A stretch of DNA of 64,000 bases, from the NCBI GenBank assembly GCA_946902875.1, contig OX336337.1, forward strand, positions 1,054,001-1,118,000, written 5' to 3'. This DNA is from Nematopogon swammerdamellus. Its lineage: Eukaryota; Arthropoda; Insecta; Lepidoptera; Adelidae. Under the pieces are notes generated by a model that saw only the letters and a list, made by a program, of their open reading frames with translations, had not been told where the DNA came from and ran no database searches. The translations under genes and the position numbers were made by a program. Every line of letters begins with the position of its first letter. Within the stretch, counting starts at the first letter, position 1. Shown in pieces: positions 9,096-18,699 of the stretch.

Positions 9096-9520
9096 ATAGC
9101 TTTTGCCCGCGGTTTCGCTCGCGCGAAATTCGTATTTAAAAATGAGAAAGTAAGAAAGCTCTCTGCCGTACCTAAATTTCGGCGCGCGGAACAATTCGGT
9201 TTGTATGGGAGCCACATCTTAGCGTAACCGAAACTGAATTTTATTTAGCCTGTCCTGTGTCATGTATAGTTAAATAAAGGGTTATGGAGGAACATACATA
9301 CATACATAGAGAAAAAAATTTTAAAAATCTTCAATTTAGTTTTAGTATCTTCCATAGAGTCTACAACCGCAATATCTCGTAAAGAAAGATACATACAGAA
9401 AAAAATTCTAAAAATCGTCAATTTAGTTTTAGTATCTTACATAGAGTCTACAACCGCAATATCTCGTAAAGAAAGTAACTTACTCCATGACCATCTCTTA
9501 CAGATGTTTGATTAGTATTG
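9096..9520 (-). mobile_element. H1: Helitron-like repeat with internal 87-bp duplication
   Basis: The terminal segment ATAGCTTTTGCCCGCGG and CGCTCGCGCGAAATTCG is the inverse of a GC hairpin plus AGCTA(G/T) end. It is followed by GAACAATTCGGTTTGTATGG, GAGCCACATCTTAGCG, AGAGTTATGG-like sequence, a CATA run, and TAGAGTCTACAACCGCAATA twice. H1 recurs at 15536, 37630, 38435, 39190 and 54598. No reading frame. Confidence 0.6.
9302..9475. repeat. tandem duplication, two 87-bp units
   Basis: Units 9302-9388 and 9389-9475 are the same length and differ by a few substitutions only (for example CTTCAATT versus CGTCAATT). Other H1 copies have one unit, so this is a local duplication. Confidence 0.9.
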
Positions 9521-9799
9521 GATAGCGAAAAATCTGTAAAATTCATCCGAATAACAGATACGAGTACAAAGTTCTTAGGCCGGATCTTAGACTAGGACGT
9601 GGAAGGTGTATAGGGTTATGGAAGGAAAACGAGTTGGTTCACTTGATATGGAGACTGTATGCTTCACTGCAGAGTTAGTTGTTATTCCTTTCAAGGCAGC
9701 AGAGGTAGGTTCACATAATTTGTAGACAGTTTGTTAATTTAAACCCTGAAATGATAATTTACAATCATATTAACGCAATAATAAACGATATGCGACGAT
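9521..9799. other. no recognised feature
   Basis: AT-rich spacer. Nothing supportable. Confidence 0.4.
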
Positions 9800-9901
9800 T
9801 CTCCGGTATGGCACCTACCTTCTCGGTGGTGATATTGGCTGGTCGGAGCATGTGCTTTGGCCCCTTCGACTCAGCCACTCATATCGGATTACATAAAAAA
9901 A
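9800..9901 (+). repeat. SINE-B tail, 5-prime-truncated
   Basis: CTCCGGTATGGCACCTACCT, GGTGATATTGGCTGGTCGG, AGCATGTGCTTTGGCCCCTT and CATATCGGATTACATAAAAA match the last ~100 bp of the complete SINE-B at 12837-13233. Confidence 0.8.
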
Positions 9902-10390
9902 AGTGTCAGTTTCCATAAACATAAACGTTATCTATTTATGGTGCCATCACAGAACTTTCTCTATATTTACTCTATGGTTCATTTTAAACTTAAGCGCGCT
10001 ACCTTCATCTTCCGAAGCTTCAATAACATTCGAACAAAACGGATGATTTTGATTTAATTGTTTTTTTTTTCGTCGATATTTTTATGTGGCAACTCAAAAG
10101 TTTTCAGGAATTTTAATTCAAAAGTGACACGTACAGTTCAAAATCTTCGTTCAAAAATATATTTTTTTTATATCAAAAGTCGAAGATTTTTACACCAACA
10201 GAAACTGTCAACTAAAACGAAATCATTTTCATCTCCTTTTCACCTCGTCACGTCGAATTTTCGTGTAATTTCTTGAGTTTGACGAACAAAAGAGATGATT
10301 TCAGCTTTCCAATCAAGATTTTATTTCACGATTTTTTATTAATTAGGTAATATTAAATTATTAATTTTTGACGTCAATATTAATTTGGTA
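9902..10390. other. no recognised feature
   Basis: AT-rich with short frames at 9857-10276. I see no domain and consider them chance frames. Confidence 0.4.
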
Positions 10391-10487
10391 AATGTGGTGG
10401 TCGGTGTTGTGCTGTAACTTATAAGAGTCCTTGCAGCACATCGCTGATTGCTCTGCTCATTCCGATTGTCGGGGTAAAGCGTGTGCT
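10391..10487 (+). repeat. K element fragment
   Basis: GTGGTGGTCGGTGTTGTGCT, CCTTGCAGCACAT, CTCTGCTCATTCCGATTGTC and AAGCGTGTG match the K 3-prime third, diverged. Confidence 0.6.
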
Positions 10488-10579
10488 TCAGCTCATAAAT
10501 TAGGGTTACGGGACCCTAAAAATAGCACCAAACGAGCGAACGCTCATCAAATTGAAATATTGAATATTATCAATTAGTT

Positions 10580-10823
10580 TTAACTACTGGGATCATTTTG
10601 CAGACAAGATTGCTTCATTAGAGCCGCTTCGAGCGGTCCGTTGTTGTTTACGGCAAGTCGCTGTATTGATGCATCTATTTCTAAAAGATACGACTTAGCG
10701 TCGCCGCCGGTGTGGTCTATAAATCGTAGGACTAATAGCTTCGCGGACGTCGCTGATTGCATTTACATTGCTAATCTGCGAGGTGGGGCTCTCGTCATAG
10801 GCAACATCAAATTGACTACAAGC
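10580..10823 (-). other. unrecognised block with an open frame
   Basis: Single-copy in this window and less AT-rich than its surroundings. A minus frame (10762-10580) gives 60 residues, beginning MQSATSAKLLVLRFIDHTGG, directly preceded by a stop. A second minus frame is open from the 10823 edge and stops near 10693 (..NVNAISDVREAISPTIYR..). Two open frames on one strand look more like chance or a decayed exon than a gene. No family recognised. Confidence 0.2.
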
Positions 10824-11127
10824 CAACTTTATTGTTTATTGTAAAATTTCATCCAAGTAGGTAACCTACGCTTGGACATGTCGAAAATTCCGCCAGTTCT
10901 AAATTCAATGCGAAGAAGAACTGACAAACAAACTTCGCAAGTCACAATGTTTTGTTAGTACCTTATATATAAGTATTATTTATAGTAACTTACAAATAAT
11001 TAACCCATACTACCGCTCACAAGAGCATTAATACTTACAGCATAAACATGACTACTGAAGAATCTGATCAGATCACTCTGCCTATTTACGTTACCTATAT
11101 CTGGTGTATAGTGCCATCGTCAATTTT
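10824..11127 (-). repeat. family U (LINE 3-prime-UTR-like), copy 1
   Basis: Very similar to 20017-20321: a TTTATTGTTTATTG start, GGTAACCTACGCTTGGACAT, GAAGAAGAACTGACAAACAA, ACCCATACTACCGCTCACAA and CTGGTGTATAGTGCCATCGT. On the minus strand it would end in CAATAAACAATAAA, a tail type common in CR1/L2 LINE 3-prime UTRs, so I infer a LINE UTR fragment. No RT frame is attached. Confidence 0.6.
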
Positions 11128-11264
11128 CAAAACAATTATTAAAACTGTTATTGCCGGGACGCGAAGGCGCGAGTCGTCGTCGGCTATCGCCGCCGCCGCC
11201 CGGGGTGCCAATATTGCCGTTGGTGTCGTGTCATTTTTACCCGCGGCATTTGTAATGTTCTAAA
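11128..11264 (+). other. short GC-rich block in an open frame
   Basis: A plus frame begins in family U (11048) and runs through a GC-rich stretch (GTRRRESSSAIAAAARGAN) to a stop at 11263. The GC part is not repeated here. Not recognised; possibly a decayed exon or chance. Confidence 0.15.
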
Positions 11265-11934
11265 GATGCTGCTGGTAGTGATAATATAATAATATGTATT
11301 TCATAAATTATAAATGTTTAAATACACATAGAAATGTAATATATTTATTTTTTTATTTATAATTTTTTTTATACTAAATGTTTTCACAATATTGTTTTTA
11401 TTTATGTAGACTAATATTATTAAAAACGTCGACCCGTTGGCAAATCTTATCGAATGAAGTGAAACTTCTGCTTTATAATGGCTTTTCTTTGTAAAAAATG
11501 TATACATTAATCGTGCAGACTTATGTGGACAAGGAATTGAGGGAATCTATAGAAGTGTCATGATTCGTATAAGTTTTAATTTTAATATTTAATTTTCGGC
11601 AATACTTTAGACTCGCGGTCGCTCCCATTGACTTTACGTTATTTCTATGGTCGCTCCTAATTGGTTGATTTGAATTTGTCAAGTGTAACGAACACGAATA
11701 TGAAGAGAGGATGCAGAAGTGGATAGCGAGGAGTGAAGGGGAGCGGGGAGAGGAACGGGGATTGCGCTGGCCGGGCTGGCAGGCGGTCGTGTGGACGGAT
11801 CGAGGAAGAAGACGATGGTGTACTAGAGATTGTTTATAAAGTTGATTAACCGAGACAAGTGAAGAAATATGCGATACCCTGCAGTTTATATTATTTAGTA
11901 TGTACGTATGTATATCAATTCAGCCGCTGCGTTG
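11265..11934. other. no recognised feature
   Basis: AT-rich to 11690, then a purine-rich block (11705-11830, GAGGATGCAGAAGTGG, GGGGAGCGGGGAGAGG). No gene. Confidence 0.35.
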
Positions 11935-12045
11935 CCTCGTTGAGCGTACTTTCGCGAAGAGGTGAATTTGGCTGGTTCGAGCGATTCTGGTCCCTCCGCC
12001 GCGCCCTCGGCACGCACAGCCACCCAAACTAGTTTTTATGAAAAA
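11935..12045 (+). repeat. LINE-B-like tail
   Basis: CTCGTTGAGCGTACTTTCGC, GAAGAGGTGAATTTGGCTGG, TCTGGTCCCTCCGCCG, CACAGCCACCCAAACTAG and TTATGAAAAA match the layout of the LINE-B 3-prime UTR at 33830-33932. Confidence 0.55.
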
Positions 12046-12175
12046 GTTACATAACTAATTAACAACTTTATGAAAAAATATAACAAATTAATAGCTTGTA
12101 TAATTAATAACTAATAACCCGGTCGATTCTAAAGTTACTCCGGCTTGTTCCCCCGGCCCGCCACCGCCGCGCCGT

Positions 12176-12461
12176 CAACGACATTCTACTTTCTGGACGG
12201 GCCCTCGTTATACATTTTACCGGTAGAAAGGTGCGATTGTAGTCCTTCTATATATTGCCAATATTTAAAACAGCGTAAGTGCGCGAGCGTCTCATACATC
12301 ACGTTACTTTTCCGCTCTGTGAACGTCGATAGAGTAAGATGGTTAAATGGCAATTTGATACGTATAAAGGAGAGAACGATTGGAGAGGGTGCTGAATGCT
12401 CACCAATAGCGCGCCTCAATTCGGTGCGTTGTATGCCACTTCCCGATAATTTAATTCGTTG
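12176..12461 (-). mobile_element. hAT-type MITE, copy 2, with 8-bp target duplication
   Basis: Inverse-oriented sister of 8644-8902, 286 bp, ending CAACGACATTCTACTTTC and ATAATTTAATTCGTTG. It is flanked by CGCGCCGT (12168-12175) and CGCGCCGC (12462-12469), seven of eight bases equal. Relative to copy 1 it has indels of about 29, 3 and 5 bases that sum to a multiple of three, so the same frame (..HLRCFKYWQYIEGLQSHL..) stays open. Non-coding MITE is the likely reading. Confidence 0.8.
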
Positions 12462-12469
12462 CGCGCCGC

Positions 12470-12836
12470 CAGCCCCCCCGCGCCCGGCCGGTTCAGGTAA
12501 TTAGTTACGTTGCTCGGTCTCGGGTAAAAAAGTCCGCATTAAACTTTAAATCGACTTAGCGATCGAACAATGAGCTCGACATGGGCTCAATTAAATTGTT
12601 AACTGCAAGCGACCGCCTGAAACTTACTGCACGCATCGCGTCATCCTCAGAGGATTTCACATCATGATTCCATACTATAAATCTATTCAAAGACAAAGAC
12701 AAAGACAAATCATTTATTGTAAATTTTTGTAGAGTTTTGAACATTGAGCGCCTGCCTGGGTTGTACATGAGTGCTGTGCTACTACAAAATGCCTGGGTAG
12801 GCATGCAACACAGCACTAACACTACTCTCGTGGAAG
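12470..12836. other. no clear feature; short dispersed motifs
   Basis: Includes (CAAAGA)n at 12690-12706 and an imperfect inverted repeat (GAGTGCTGTGCT at 12768-12780 against CACAGCACT at 12810-12818). The TTATTGTAAATTTTTG stretch resembles LINE UTR starts. No gene. Confidence 0.35.
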
Positions 12837-13233
12837 CGGCGGGTGGCCGAGTGGTTTGGGCATCGGCTTCTCATGCGGGAGGTCCGAGGTTCGAATCCGG
12901 TCGGCGTGTACCAATGAGTTTTTCCTGACGAAAAAATTTACGTCTACACCCGCTGCTTCACCGTTCGGAACCGGTGTAAAACTGTAGGTCCCTTCCCTTG
13001 CCCCTTACTAGGTGGTAGGCTCAAATTGTAGTCGACTGGGTTGGTACCACCGTACTGGATGTAAGATGGCCGCAAGCAATCTCGGTTGTGTTCTCCTCTA
13101 GTCCAGTATAGCCAGCAATCCAGGGAAGTCTTCGGTATGGCACCTACCTTCTCGGAGGTGATATTGGCTGGTTAGAGCATGTGCTTTGGCCCCTCCAACT
13201 CAGCCACACATACCGGATTACATAAAAAAAAAG
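12837..13233 (+). repeat. SINE-B: complete tRNA-headed SINE
   Basis: The head (12837-12910) is tRNA-like with an A-box (GTGGCCGAGTGG) and a perfect B-box (GGTTCGAATCC). Its T-stem does not pair well, so it is not a tRNA gene. Then the core (AAACTGTAGGTCCCTTCCCT, ACTAGGTGGTAGG, GGTTGGTACCACCG) shared with SINE-A, the body (GTCCAGTATAGCC) and the tail (GGTATGGCACCTACCTTCTC, CAACTCAGCCACACATACCG, GATTACATAAAAAAAAA). The layout matches the tRNA-type SINEs described in Helicoverpa armigera as HaSE1/HaSE2 (from memory). Confidence 0.85.
12841..12898 (+). promoter_or_regulatory. internal pol III promoter (A and B boxes) of SINE-B
   Basis: A-box-like TGGCCGAGTGGT at 12844-12855 and B-box GGTTCGAATCC at 12889-12899, spaced as in tRNA genes. 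Transcription would start just upstream and read through the SINE. Confidence 0.65.
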
Positions 13234-14079
13234 TTGCGCAATACTGAATAAATATACAATTATTAAACGTACCTAATTACCACTCATATACTGAATTAAA
13301 TTAAAAAATAAAATAAAAATTATATTACCTAAATGAACATCAAAATAAATTTTCGATACATACAATTAATTAAGTGGGCAAAGTACATTTAAAAAAAATC
13401 TTTCACTTTCTAAAAACATTCTTTCATGCATAAGCCAGTCATATAATTTCGTTTTAAATAGTTTTAGATTAAGTTGGCTGATTTCCTTCGGAATCTTATT
13501 ATTTATTCTATAAGATTACATCATATTATTTCAAGCCTAATTGGAAAACATACCATTACTTACAAGTGAACGAAGCGACAAAAACTGACATTAACCTCGG
13601 AGGTCACAAACTTATAACACCCCTCCTTTTGCGTCGGGGATTAAAAAAATAATAGAAGTGTTAGGTACCAATTAAACACAATAATACCTTTTGTTATTTA
13701 TAAGTTCACGTTTAGTTGCATTTTGTTAGATAGGTAAGTTTTAGTATTTAATATTCTCTTTAAGTTCTTTCTGTTATTTAATGTTTATGTTCTCTTTTAG
13801 TTATTTTAATAAACGTTACAATCCGAAAAAATATACACAAAAACTCATGGAGTATGAAATTGGTAAGATTTTCGTGGGGTAATTTTGATGTCCCAGCCCC
13901 ACCTCTATATATCTCAATAGCTAGGAATGATTGAGCACAACCGCCACGAACGTATTTGCGTCTGATTTAAATGTTATATTGCACTTATTTCTGTTTCTAC
14001 TTAAAGGTTTTTGGAGAAATAAAAGCATTTTCTGTCTATCTGTCTATAAAAAATAAAATTGTACTAAAAGTAAAACTTC
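13234..14079. other. no recognised feature
   Basis: AT-rich. 13550-13650 has a GTGAACGAAGCGAC-type stretch but no frame; 13925-14045 resembles a diverged LINE/Helitron edge. Nothing supportable. Confidence 0.35.
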
Positions 14080-14330
14080 CCCGCGTAAGCGCTAGGAAGT
14101 TAGGTTGTCTACCCGTCTAGGCGGATCGAATCGAGACGCTCGCAATCCCGAATGGATGGAATAAAGGAGTACCTAGCGTGCGGGCGAGTTCTTAATTAAA
14201 TATACACTATCTAGTAATTAAGATACAATTCAATCGTGTAGCAGGCAGGACTACGATTCGATGGAACAGGCGATTTGGTCGCTGGTGAAGCTTCTTGCGT
14301 TACCAAATTGAATTATTATTACAAATTAAA
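14080..14330. other. repeat-poor block with TAAT cores
   Basis: CpG-containing single-copy sequence (CCCGCGTAAGCGC, GCGTGCGGGCGAG) with a homeodomain-like cluster (CTTAATTAAAT, TAGTAATTAAGA, CAAATTGAATTATTATTAC). Candidate regulatory DNA by composition only. Confidence 0.25.
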
Positions 14331-15035
14331 AAAAACCCCGACCCTTAAAAAGTCAAAAATAATTTAAGTTTACTTACTTAAAGGAGTCGGGGGACCGCTA
14401 AGTAAATAACCGCGCAGATCAGAGTTTTTATGTTTTATTTACTCAGCGGTCGAAGAAAAGATTCAGAAGACACTTTAATACTGTATGACTTAGATGACCG
14501 AGTCAGAACTAGCTCTATACTCTTAATAATTGAAACCAATGATTTGCTTTACGAAATAACAATAAGTACTCTGAACTTATCTGAGTGGTAGTTGAACAAC
14601 GACGCTCCCGGAGTTTCCTGCAAGCCGTCGATGTAAATCGGAAATCGCTCTCGACACTAGTTCTCAACTTCCCGAGGCATACATAGGCTTGCCAGGTACC
14701 CGGGATTTCCGGGATTGTCCCGGGCAAGGCTCCAATGTTCCGTGTCCCGGTCGAAGGGTCATTTTGTCCCGGGAAGAGTCCAGATGCCGATGAATTGAAA
14801 TTTCTCTATTTCATTTTAGTGAAGTGTTGCTTACTAAAGTTATTCGCTTTAAAACAAACGCTAAAAGTTCGCCGTAAACGTAATTCGTCAGCCGCGCGAA
14901 GTATACATAGACGCTCGCCCACGCAACTGCAGCTGCAAAGCAATAACCACTTTACACTCGATCGTTAAGGTACATTTTTGCACGCAGCGATTGGCGACGT
15001 GAAAAATATTGACCTTTTCTTTACATACATACATA
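14331..15035. other. unclassified, with a repeated CCCGGG motif
   Basis: TCCCGGGCAAGGCTC, TGTCCCGGTCGAAGG and TTTTGTCCCGGGAAGAGTC occur within 14715-14785, and GTCCCGGGAAGGCTC recurs at 15239. No gene or element identified. Confidence 0.3.
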
Positions 15036-15205
15036 CACACCACACGCTGTATCCCGACAATCCGGGTAAGCAGAGTAATCGGTATTGTGCTGCAAGTACT
15101 CTTAAATTAGAGCAAAACACCGGCATCTTGTCTTTAGGCGGCATCTTAGTCGCCTTTTAAGACATGCACGGGGAAAGATGCAGTGGCGCTTTTCTTTCTC
15201 CATCA
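15036..15205 (-). repeat. K element, partial
   Basis: ACACGCTGTATCCCGACAAT, AAGCAGAGTAATCGGTATTG, TGCTGCAAGTACTCT, then a jump to CTTAGTCGCCTTTTAAGACA and GGGGAAAGATGCAGTGGCGC (head X). The middle of the element is deleted. Confidence 0.65.
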
Positions 15206-15535
15206 TATAATTTATGAAGGACTGCAATAGTAGATATGTCCCGGGAAGGCTCACATCACATCTGGAAAGCCTAGGCATACCACAGAATCCATTTAACTGA
15301 ACGCCTTCTGGTCGCGTGCCCCGCGTCGGATAATCGAACTATTTCGTGAATACACTTTGAATTTTAAGCAAATTTAAAAAAGTTACTTCTTTTCAACGTG
15401 TTTGTATGTATTCCTATAATTTTCTTGGCAACTATGGGAAGCGTTGAGTGATGATAACCGATCTCACCACCTGCTGTTAATTTTCGTCCAACAGTTGTCT
15501 GTCGGTTAAAGTGATATTTCTTAAACGTTGACAGT
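15206..15535. other. no recognised feature
   Basis: Spacer with one CCCGGGAAGG motif. No gene or clear repeat. Confidence 0.35.
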
Positions 15536-15702
15536 AGTTAAAGTTAAGTATGAAATAAAATTCAGTTCCGGTTACGCTAAGATGCGGCTCTCATACAAAC
15601 CGAATTGTTCCGCGCGCCGTAATAAAGTTACGGTAGCGGTACTTACTTTCTTCTTTTTAAATACGAATTTCACGCGAGCGAAGCCGCGGGCAAAAGCTAT
15701 TA
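15536..15702 (+). mobile_element. H1 Helitron-like end
   Basis: AAATTCAGTTCCGGTTACGC, GGCTCTCATACAAACCGAAT, TTACTTTCTTC, then CACGCGAGCGAAGCCGCG with GGCAAAAGCTATT, the hairpin-bearing 3-prime end of H1. Confidence 0.65.
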
Positions 15703-15784
15703 GTATCATAAAATGCGACATCTCAACATCCAATCAAGTCAACATCAAAAATGTTTATTTGTTAAATTCTAGATCATAATTACG

Positions 15785-15828
15785 TCTTGGTGAAACGATG
15801 CCACATGTCGCGCTATCGATAAAAAAAA
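15785..15828 (+). repeat. LINE-C terminal fragment
   Basis: GATGCCACATGTCGCGCTAT then CGATAAAAAAAA matches the last ~40 bp of the LINE-C tail at 26300-26350. Confidence 0.6.
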
Positions 15829-15875
15829 TTACAATAGGTACAATTTCAATCTATTTTACAGCCAAATTATACCTT

Positions 15876-16192
15876 CTTTTTTTTATGGGAACTGACACGG
15901 TTGGCTACATCACCTACAAAATCCGTGATGTCAGCCCATAACACCGGGTGAACTTGGTGCCACGTCAGTGCTTCCCTTCGGTCGTGCCGCTGAACTGGAC
16001 GGAAAACACAAACTATTTACATAGCCGTTTCGACCGACCTTTCATTCAGTGCGGTGGTACCAACCCGGGCGGGTTAAACCCTACCACCTAGTAATATAAG
16101 AACGGAGTCCCTTAGTCGCCTTTTACGACATACACGGGGAGAGATGCAGTGGGGCTATTCTTTTAAAGTACCGACCCCACACGGTACAAGAG
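15876..16192 (-). repeat. SINE-AX, near full length
   Basis: Read on the minus strand: head X next to GGTACCGTGTACC repeats, AATAGCCCCACTGCATCTCT, AAAAGGCGACTAAGGGA, core CTAGGTGGTAGGGTTTAACC and GGTTGGTACCACCGC, and tail TGTTATGGGCTGACATCACG ending at the T-run (A-tail) at 15879-15889. Confidence 0.8.
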
Positions 16193-16317
16193 ATACACGG
16201 TACACGGTACCTGAGATCAATCAGATAATACTAATTTATGTGGGTACTACTGGCTATATAGGTCTAGTGTACACAAGACGTGACAAATCCTTCCTTCCTT
16301 CCTTACCTATAATAAAA

Positions 16318-16521
16318 TCCAACGTCTGCTTTCTGTCTGAGTGTCTGAGTGTCTGAGTGTATGTCTGTCTGTCCGCTTATAACTCGAGAACCACTGAACC
16401 GATTTTAATTCTACGGATAGCTTGATTCTTCCCAGCAACTATAGGCTACTTACTATCACGCTAAATGGCTTATGAGGTTAGCAGTGAAGGGAAATATGAG
16501 AGCGGGCGGAGCCGCGGGCAC
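16318..16521 (+). mobile_element. H4: Helitron-like element
   Basis: Starts TCCAACGTCTGC after AAAA and runs through a GAGTGTCT/TGTCTGTC microsatellite, ATAACTCGAGAACCACTGAA, TATCACGCTAAATGGC and GAGCGGGCGGAGCCGCGGGC, ending just short of the AGCTAG seen in the sister at 42292. A 5-prime TC, a 3-prime hairpin and CTAG, set between A and T, fit a non-autonomous Helitron. Confidence 0.65.
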
Positions 16522-16767
16522 ATAACATTATAAAAACAAAGTTCATTTCCACCGATTTACAAAAATGTCTTTACTAATTTGTCTCCGGGTGATTACGTGC
16601 TATACCATCATGGCATCGTTGGGATAAGTAAGCAGTAAGGTTGAAAGTGATCACTGGCGAAAGATAGAATAAATGCATTATGAATTCTGTGTTCTATAGC
16701 ATTCATTGATATACCTACATATTTATTTAGATTTGATGCTCCCTTTAGGGTTGAACTTTCGGTTATG

Positions 16768-16925
16768 AAAACGTCTATCTTTTGTCTTTCTACGTTGCAA
16801 AATATAAAAACCTGTCGCGCCATCTATTATTCAGTAGCGTGACTAATCGAATTAGCACGTTTCTTGTATGGTAATAGATTCTTAGCACGTTTCTTGTATG
16901 GGGAATCCCCTTAAATTTTTACTTT
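16768..16925 (-). repeat. F-family fragment with a small tandem duplication
   Basis: TCTTTTGTCTTTCTACGTTG and GCGCCATCTATTATTCAGTA correspond to the F variant at 51016. TTAGCACGTTTCTTGTATGG is present twice (16852 and 16882). Confidence 0.55.
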
Positions 16926-16929
16926 TAGC

Positions 16930-17352
16930 TTTTTAGGGTTCCTCATCCGGTACGGGACCCTATTACTAAGCCTACGCCGGCGTCTGTCTGTCTGTACGTC
17001 CGTCTGTCCGACTGTCGAGGGCTGTATCTCTTGAACTATAATAGGTAGCCCGTTGAAATTTTCACAGAATATGTGTTATTATGGCCGATATAACGATATA
17101 AAAAACTTTGTTTTATTTTTATAACAATAAATAATAAAAATAAGACAATGTAAAAAATTCACGGGGGTTCCCATAGAAGAAACTAAAAAGTGTATGCGCG
17201 CGTGCTATCTATCGAAAATAGTATGAAGCATTTAAACTAATGATGAATTTTAACCAATATGAAGCATTTCACAAGCACGCCATAGATGGCGTGAGTGGCG
17301 CTGGCCATGACATAGCGATACGGAACACTCGGTGCGCGAGTTCGGCTTTTTT
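16930..17352 (+). repeat. F-family repeat, near full length
   Basis: TTTTTAGGGTTCCTCATCCG, GGACCCTATTACTAAGCCTA, CTGT/CCGT repeats, GAGGGCTGTATCTCTTGAAC, TTGAAATTTTCACAGAATAT, then GATGGCGTGAGTGGCGCTGG and ACGGAACACTCGGTGCGCGA. Non-coding; class unresolved. Confidence 0.7.
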
Positions 17353-17478
17353 ATTATTTATTGGCACATCCGCCATAATAACACATATTATGTAAAAACC
17401 GGCTACCTGTTACGGTTCAAAAGATACAGCCCTAAGACGGACAGACATGACGGACGTATGGATACGGAACCCTAAAAA
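17353..17478 (-). repeat. F-family fragment
   Basis: CATCCGCCATAATAACACAT, TACGGTTCAAAAGATACAGC and GGATACGGAACCCTAAAAA: the other end of F, directly abutting the plus copy in opposite orientation. Confidence 0.65.
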
Positions 17479-17790
17479 CGAACGAAATGAAACTACGATT
17501 ACATTTTATAACTCACACCTCTACAAGGAGCGCTTCTCGCTGATTCCACGTACCGAGCGAGCCGCGCTCCGCGGCCGCCGACACTGTGGGCCGCATCTGC
17601 CCCATTTCGGTGTAATTTAAATGCATACACATTACCCTTCCCCCACCCCCCGCCCGCCCCCCTCCGCCCGCGACGTGCACCCCTGCGCCCCGCGCGGCCC
17701 CCGCACGCGAGACAGCAGGCGCAATACGTTTAATTTATTATAAATTGCTTTATTACATCGCTCTCACGAGTGCGGCTCCGGTTTTCTTGA
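17479..17790. other. GC-rich island
   Basis: 17540-17715 is C-rich and CpG-rich (GCGGCCGCCGACACTG, ACCCCCCGCCCGCCCCCC, GCGCCCCGCGCGGCCCCC) in otherwise AT-rich DNA. Candidate CpG island or promoter region; no initiation signal confirmed. Confidence 0.35.
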
Positions 17791-17794
17791 AGCG

Positions 17795-18045
17795 ATGGAT
17801 CCGCTGAGCTCCCGTTTTCAGTTAAAGTGGATTTTGTCGAGCAGCGCTCTCGGATACTTCGGCGGGCCATTGTTAGGAAAAGTGCTGCGGATTCGCGGGC
17901 AATTTCTGAAATTGTGCGGAATATTGGCTGGTTGCAGTCAACATGCTATAGTGAGTCTAAACCCGTTTGTCACTGTCTGCTTTTGTGGTCACGTACCTCT
18001 GCATTTACAAAATGCTATGTTTGTCTTTCATATCTACTCTCTACT
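17795..18045 (+). other. unrecognised open frames after the GC island
   Basis: A plus frame starts MDPLSSRFQLKWILSSSALG at 17795, and an overlapping frame starts at 17827 (MDFVEQRSRILRRAIVRKSA). A donor-like GTGAGT lies at 17951. No family recognised; both frames run into the H2 repeat. A first exon is possible but unsupported. Confidence 0.2.
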
Positions 18046-18249
18046 TCTTATAAAAGGGAACGTCTGTCTGTATGTATGTAAGTATCTTTGAGGTAAACTC
18101 CGGAACCACTGAACATATTTTGATGGTTTGCACCAATGTAAAAAGTACCTAGTTCTTGAGGCTCACTATAGGATATATACCATCATGCTATATTATTTCC
18201 TTAGGGCTGAGCAGCATCAAAGAAAGTATGGTATGAACGGAATTATAGT

Positions 18250-18378
18250 GTCGAATGGTAGTGCCGGGTGGTGAGGGGAGAGAAGGGCGGAGGTGTGGGA
18301 GGGAAGGAGGCGAATGAGGAGAGGGAGAGGGGGGAGGGAGAGGGGAGGGAGAGAGGGGGAGGGAAGGAGGGAGGGGGC
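18250..18378. repeat. GGGA-rich low-complexity tract
   Basis: About 130 bases of almost pure G and A on the plus strand (GAGGGAGAGGGGGGAGGGAG and similar), replacing the (GA)n of the sister H2. Confidence 0.85.
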
Positions 18379-18414
18379 CAAAGATAATAAATTAGACGAC
18401 AACCTTTTTGTCCG

Positions 18415-18515
18415 CCTCATAGCCGGCATGGCGCCTCTCTGAGCGTGGTTTCGCGGGGAATGGTGTTATTGGCTGTGTCTGATCTTCTGTTGAAGGACAC
18501 AGACAGCTGTCTATA
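18415..18515 (+). repeat. LINE-D tail (CR1/L2-like 3-prime UTR)
   Basis: TAGCCGGCATGGCGCCTCTC, TGAGCGTGGTTTCGCGGGGA, TGTTATTGGCTGTGTC and GTCTATAAAAAA have the same opening block and layout as the LINE-B tail (TGGCATGGCACCTAACTGAG, CGTGGTTTAGCGAGGAGAGG). Confidence 0.6.
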
Positions 18516-18564
18516 AAAAAATATAAGAGAAGCGCACGTTTAGTATCATAATATTTGCGATTAA

Positions 18565-18699
18565 GGCCCACTTGCACCAACACGAGTTTAAAGTTAAGTA
18601 GCGAGTTATGGATTTAAACGCGGTTCCCACAGTCAACGGGTGCTAGCTTAACGAGTTAAACTGGTTTATATATTAAATTTGTGTTGGTGCAAGTGGGCC
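18565..18699. mobile_element. PIF/Harbinger-type MITE nested in H2
   Basis: A 135-bp element with perfect 19-bp inverted repeats (GGCCCACTTGCACCAACAC and GTGTTGGTGCAAGTGGGCC), flanked by TAA at 18562-18564 and 18700-18702. The sister H2 (about 7513-7528) shows the site with one TAA. A 3-bp TAA/TTA duplication is the Harbinger signature. Non-coding. A larger relative is at 31828-32384. Confidence 0.85.

Noticed and set aside
12145..12504. 119-residue plus-strand open frame
   Set aside because: Covers the hAT MITE in antisense plus its GC-rich flanks.
12837..12910. tRNA gene
   Set aside because: A- and B-boxes are present but the T-stem and acceptor do not pair and SINE core sequence follows directly. 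It is a SINE head.
17636..17720. rRNA or satellite from the GC-rich tract
   Set aside because: C-rich low-complexity sequence only, with no rRNA motif.
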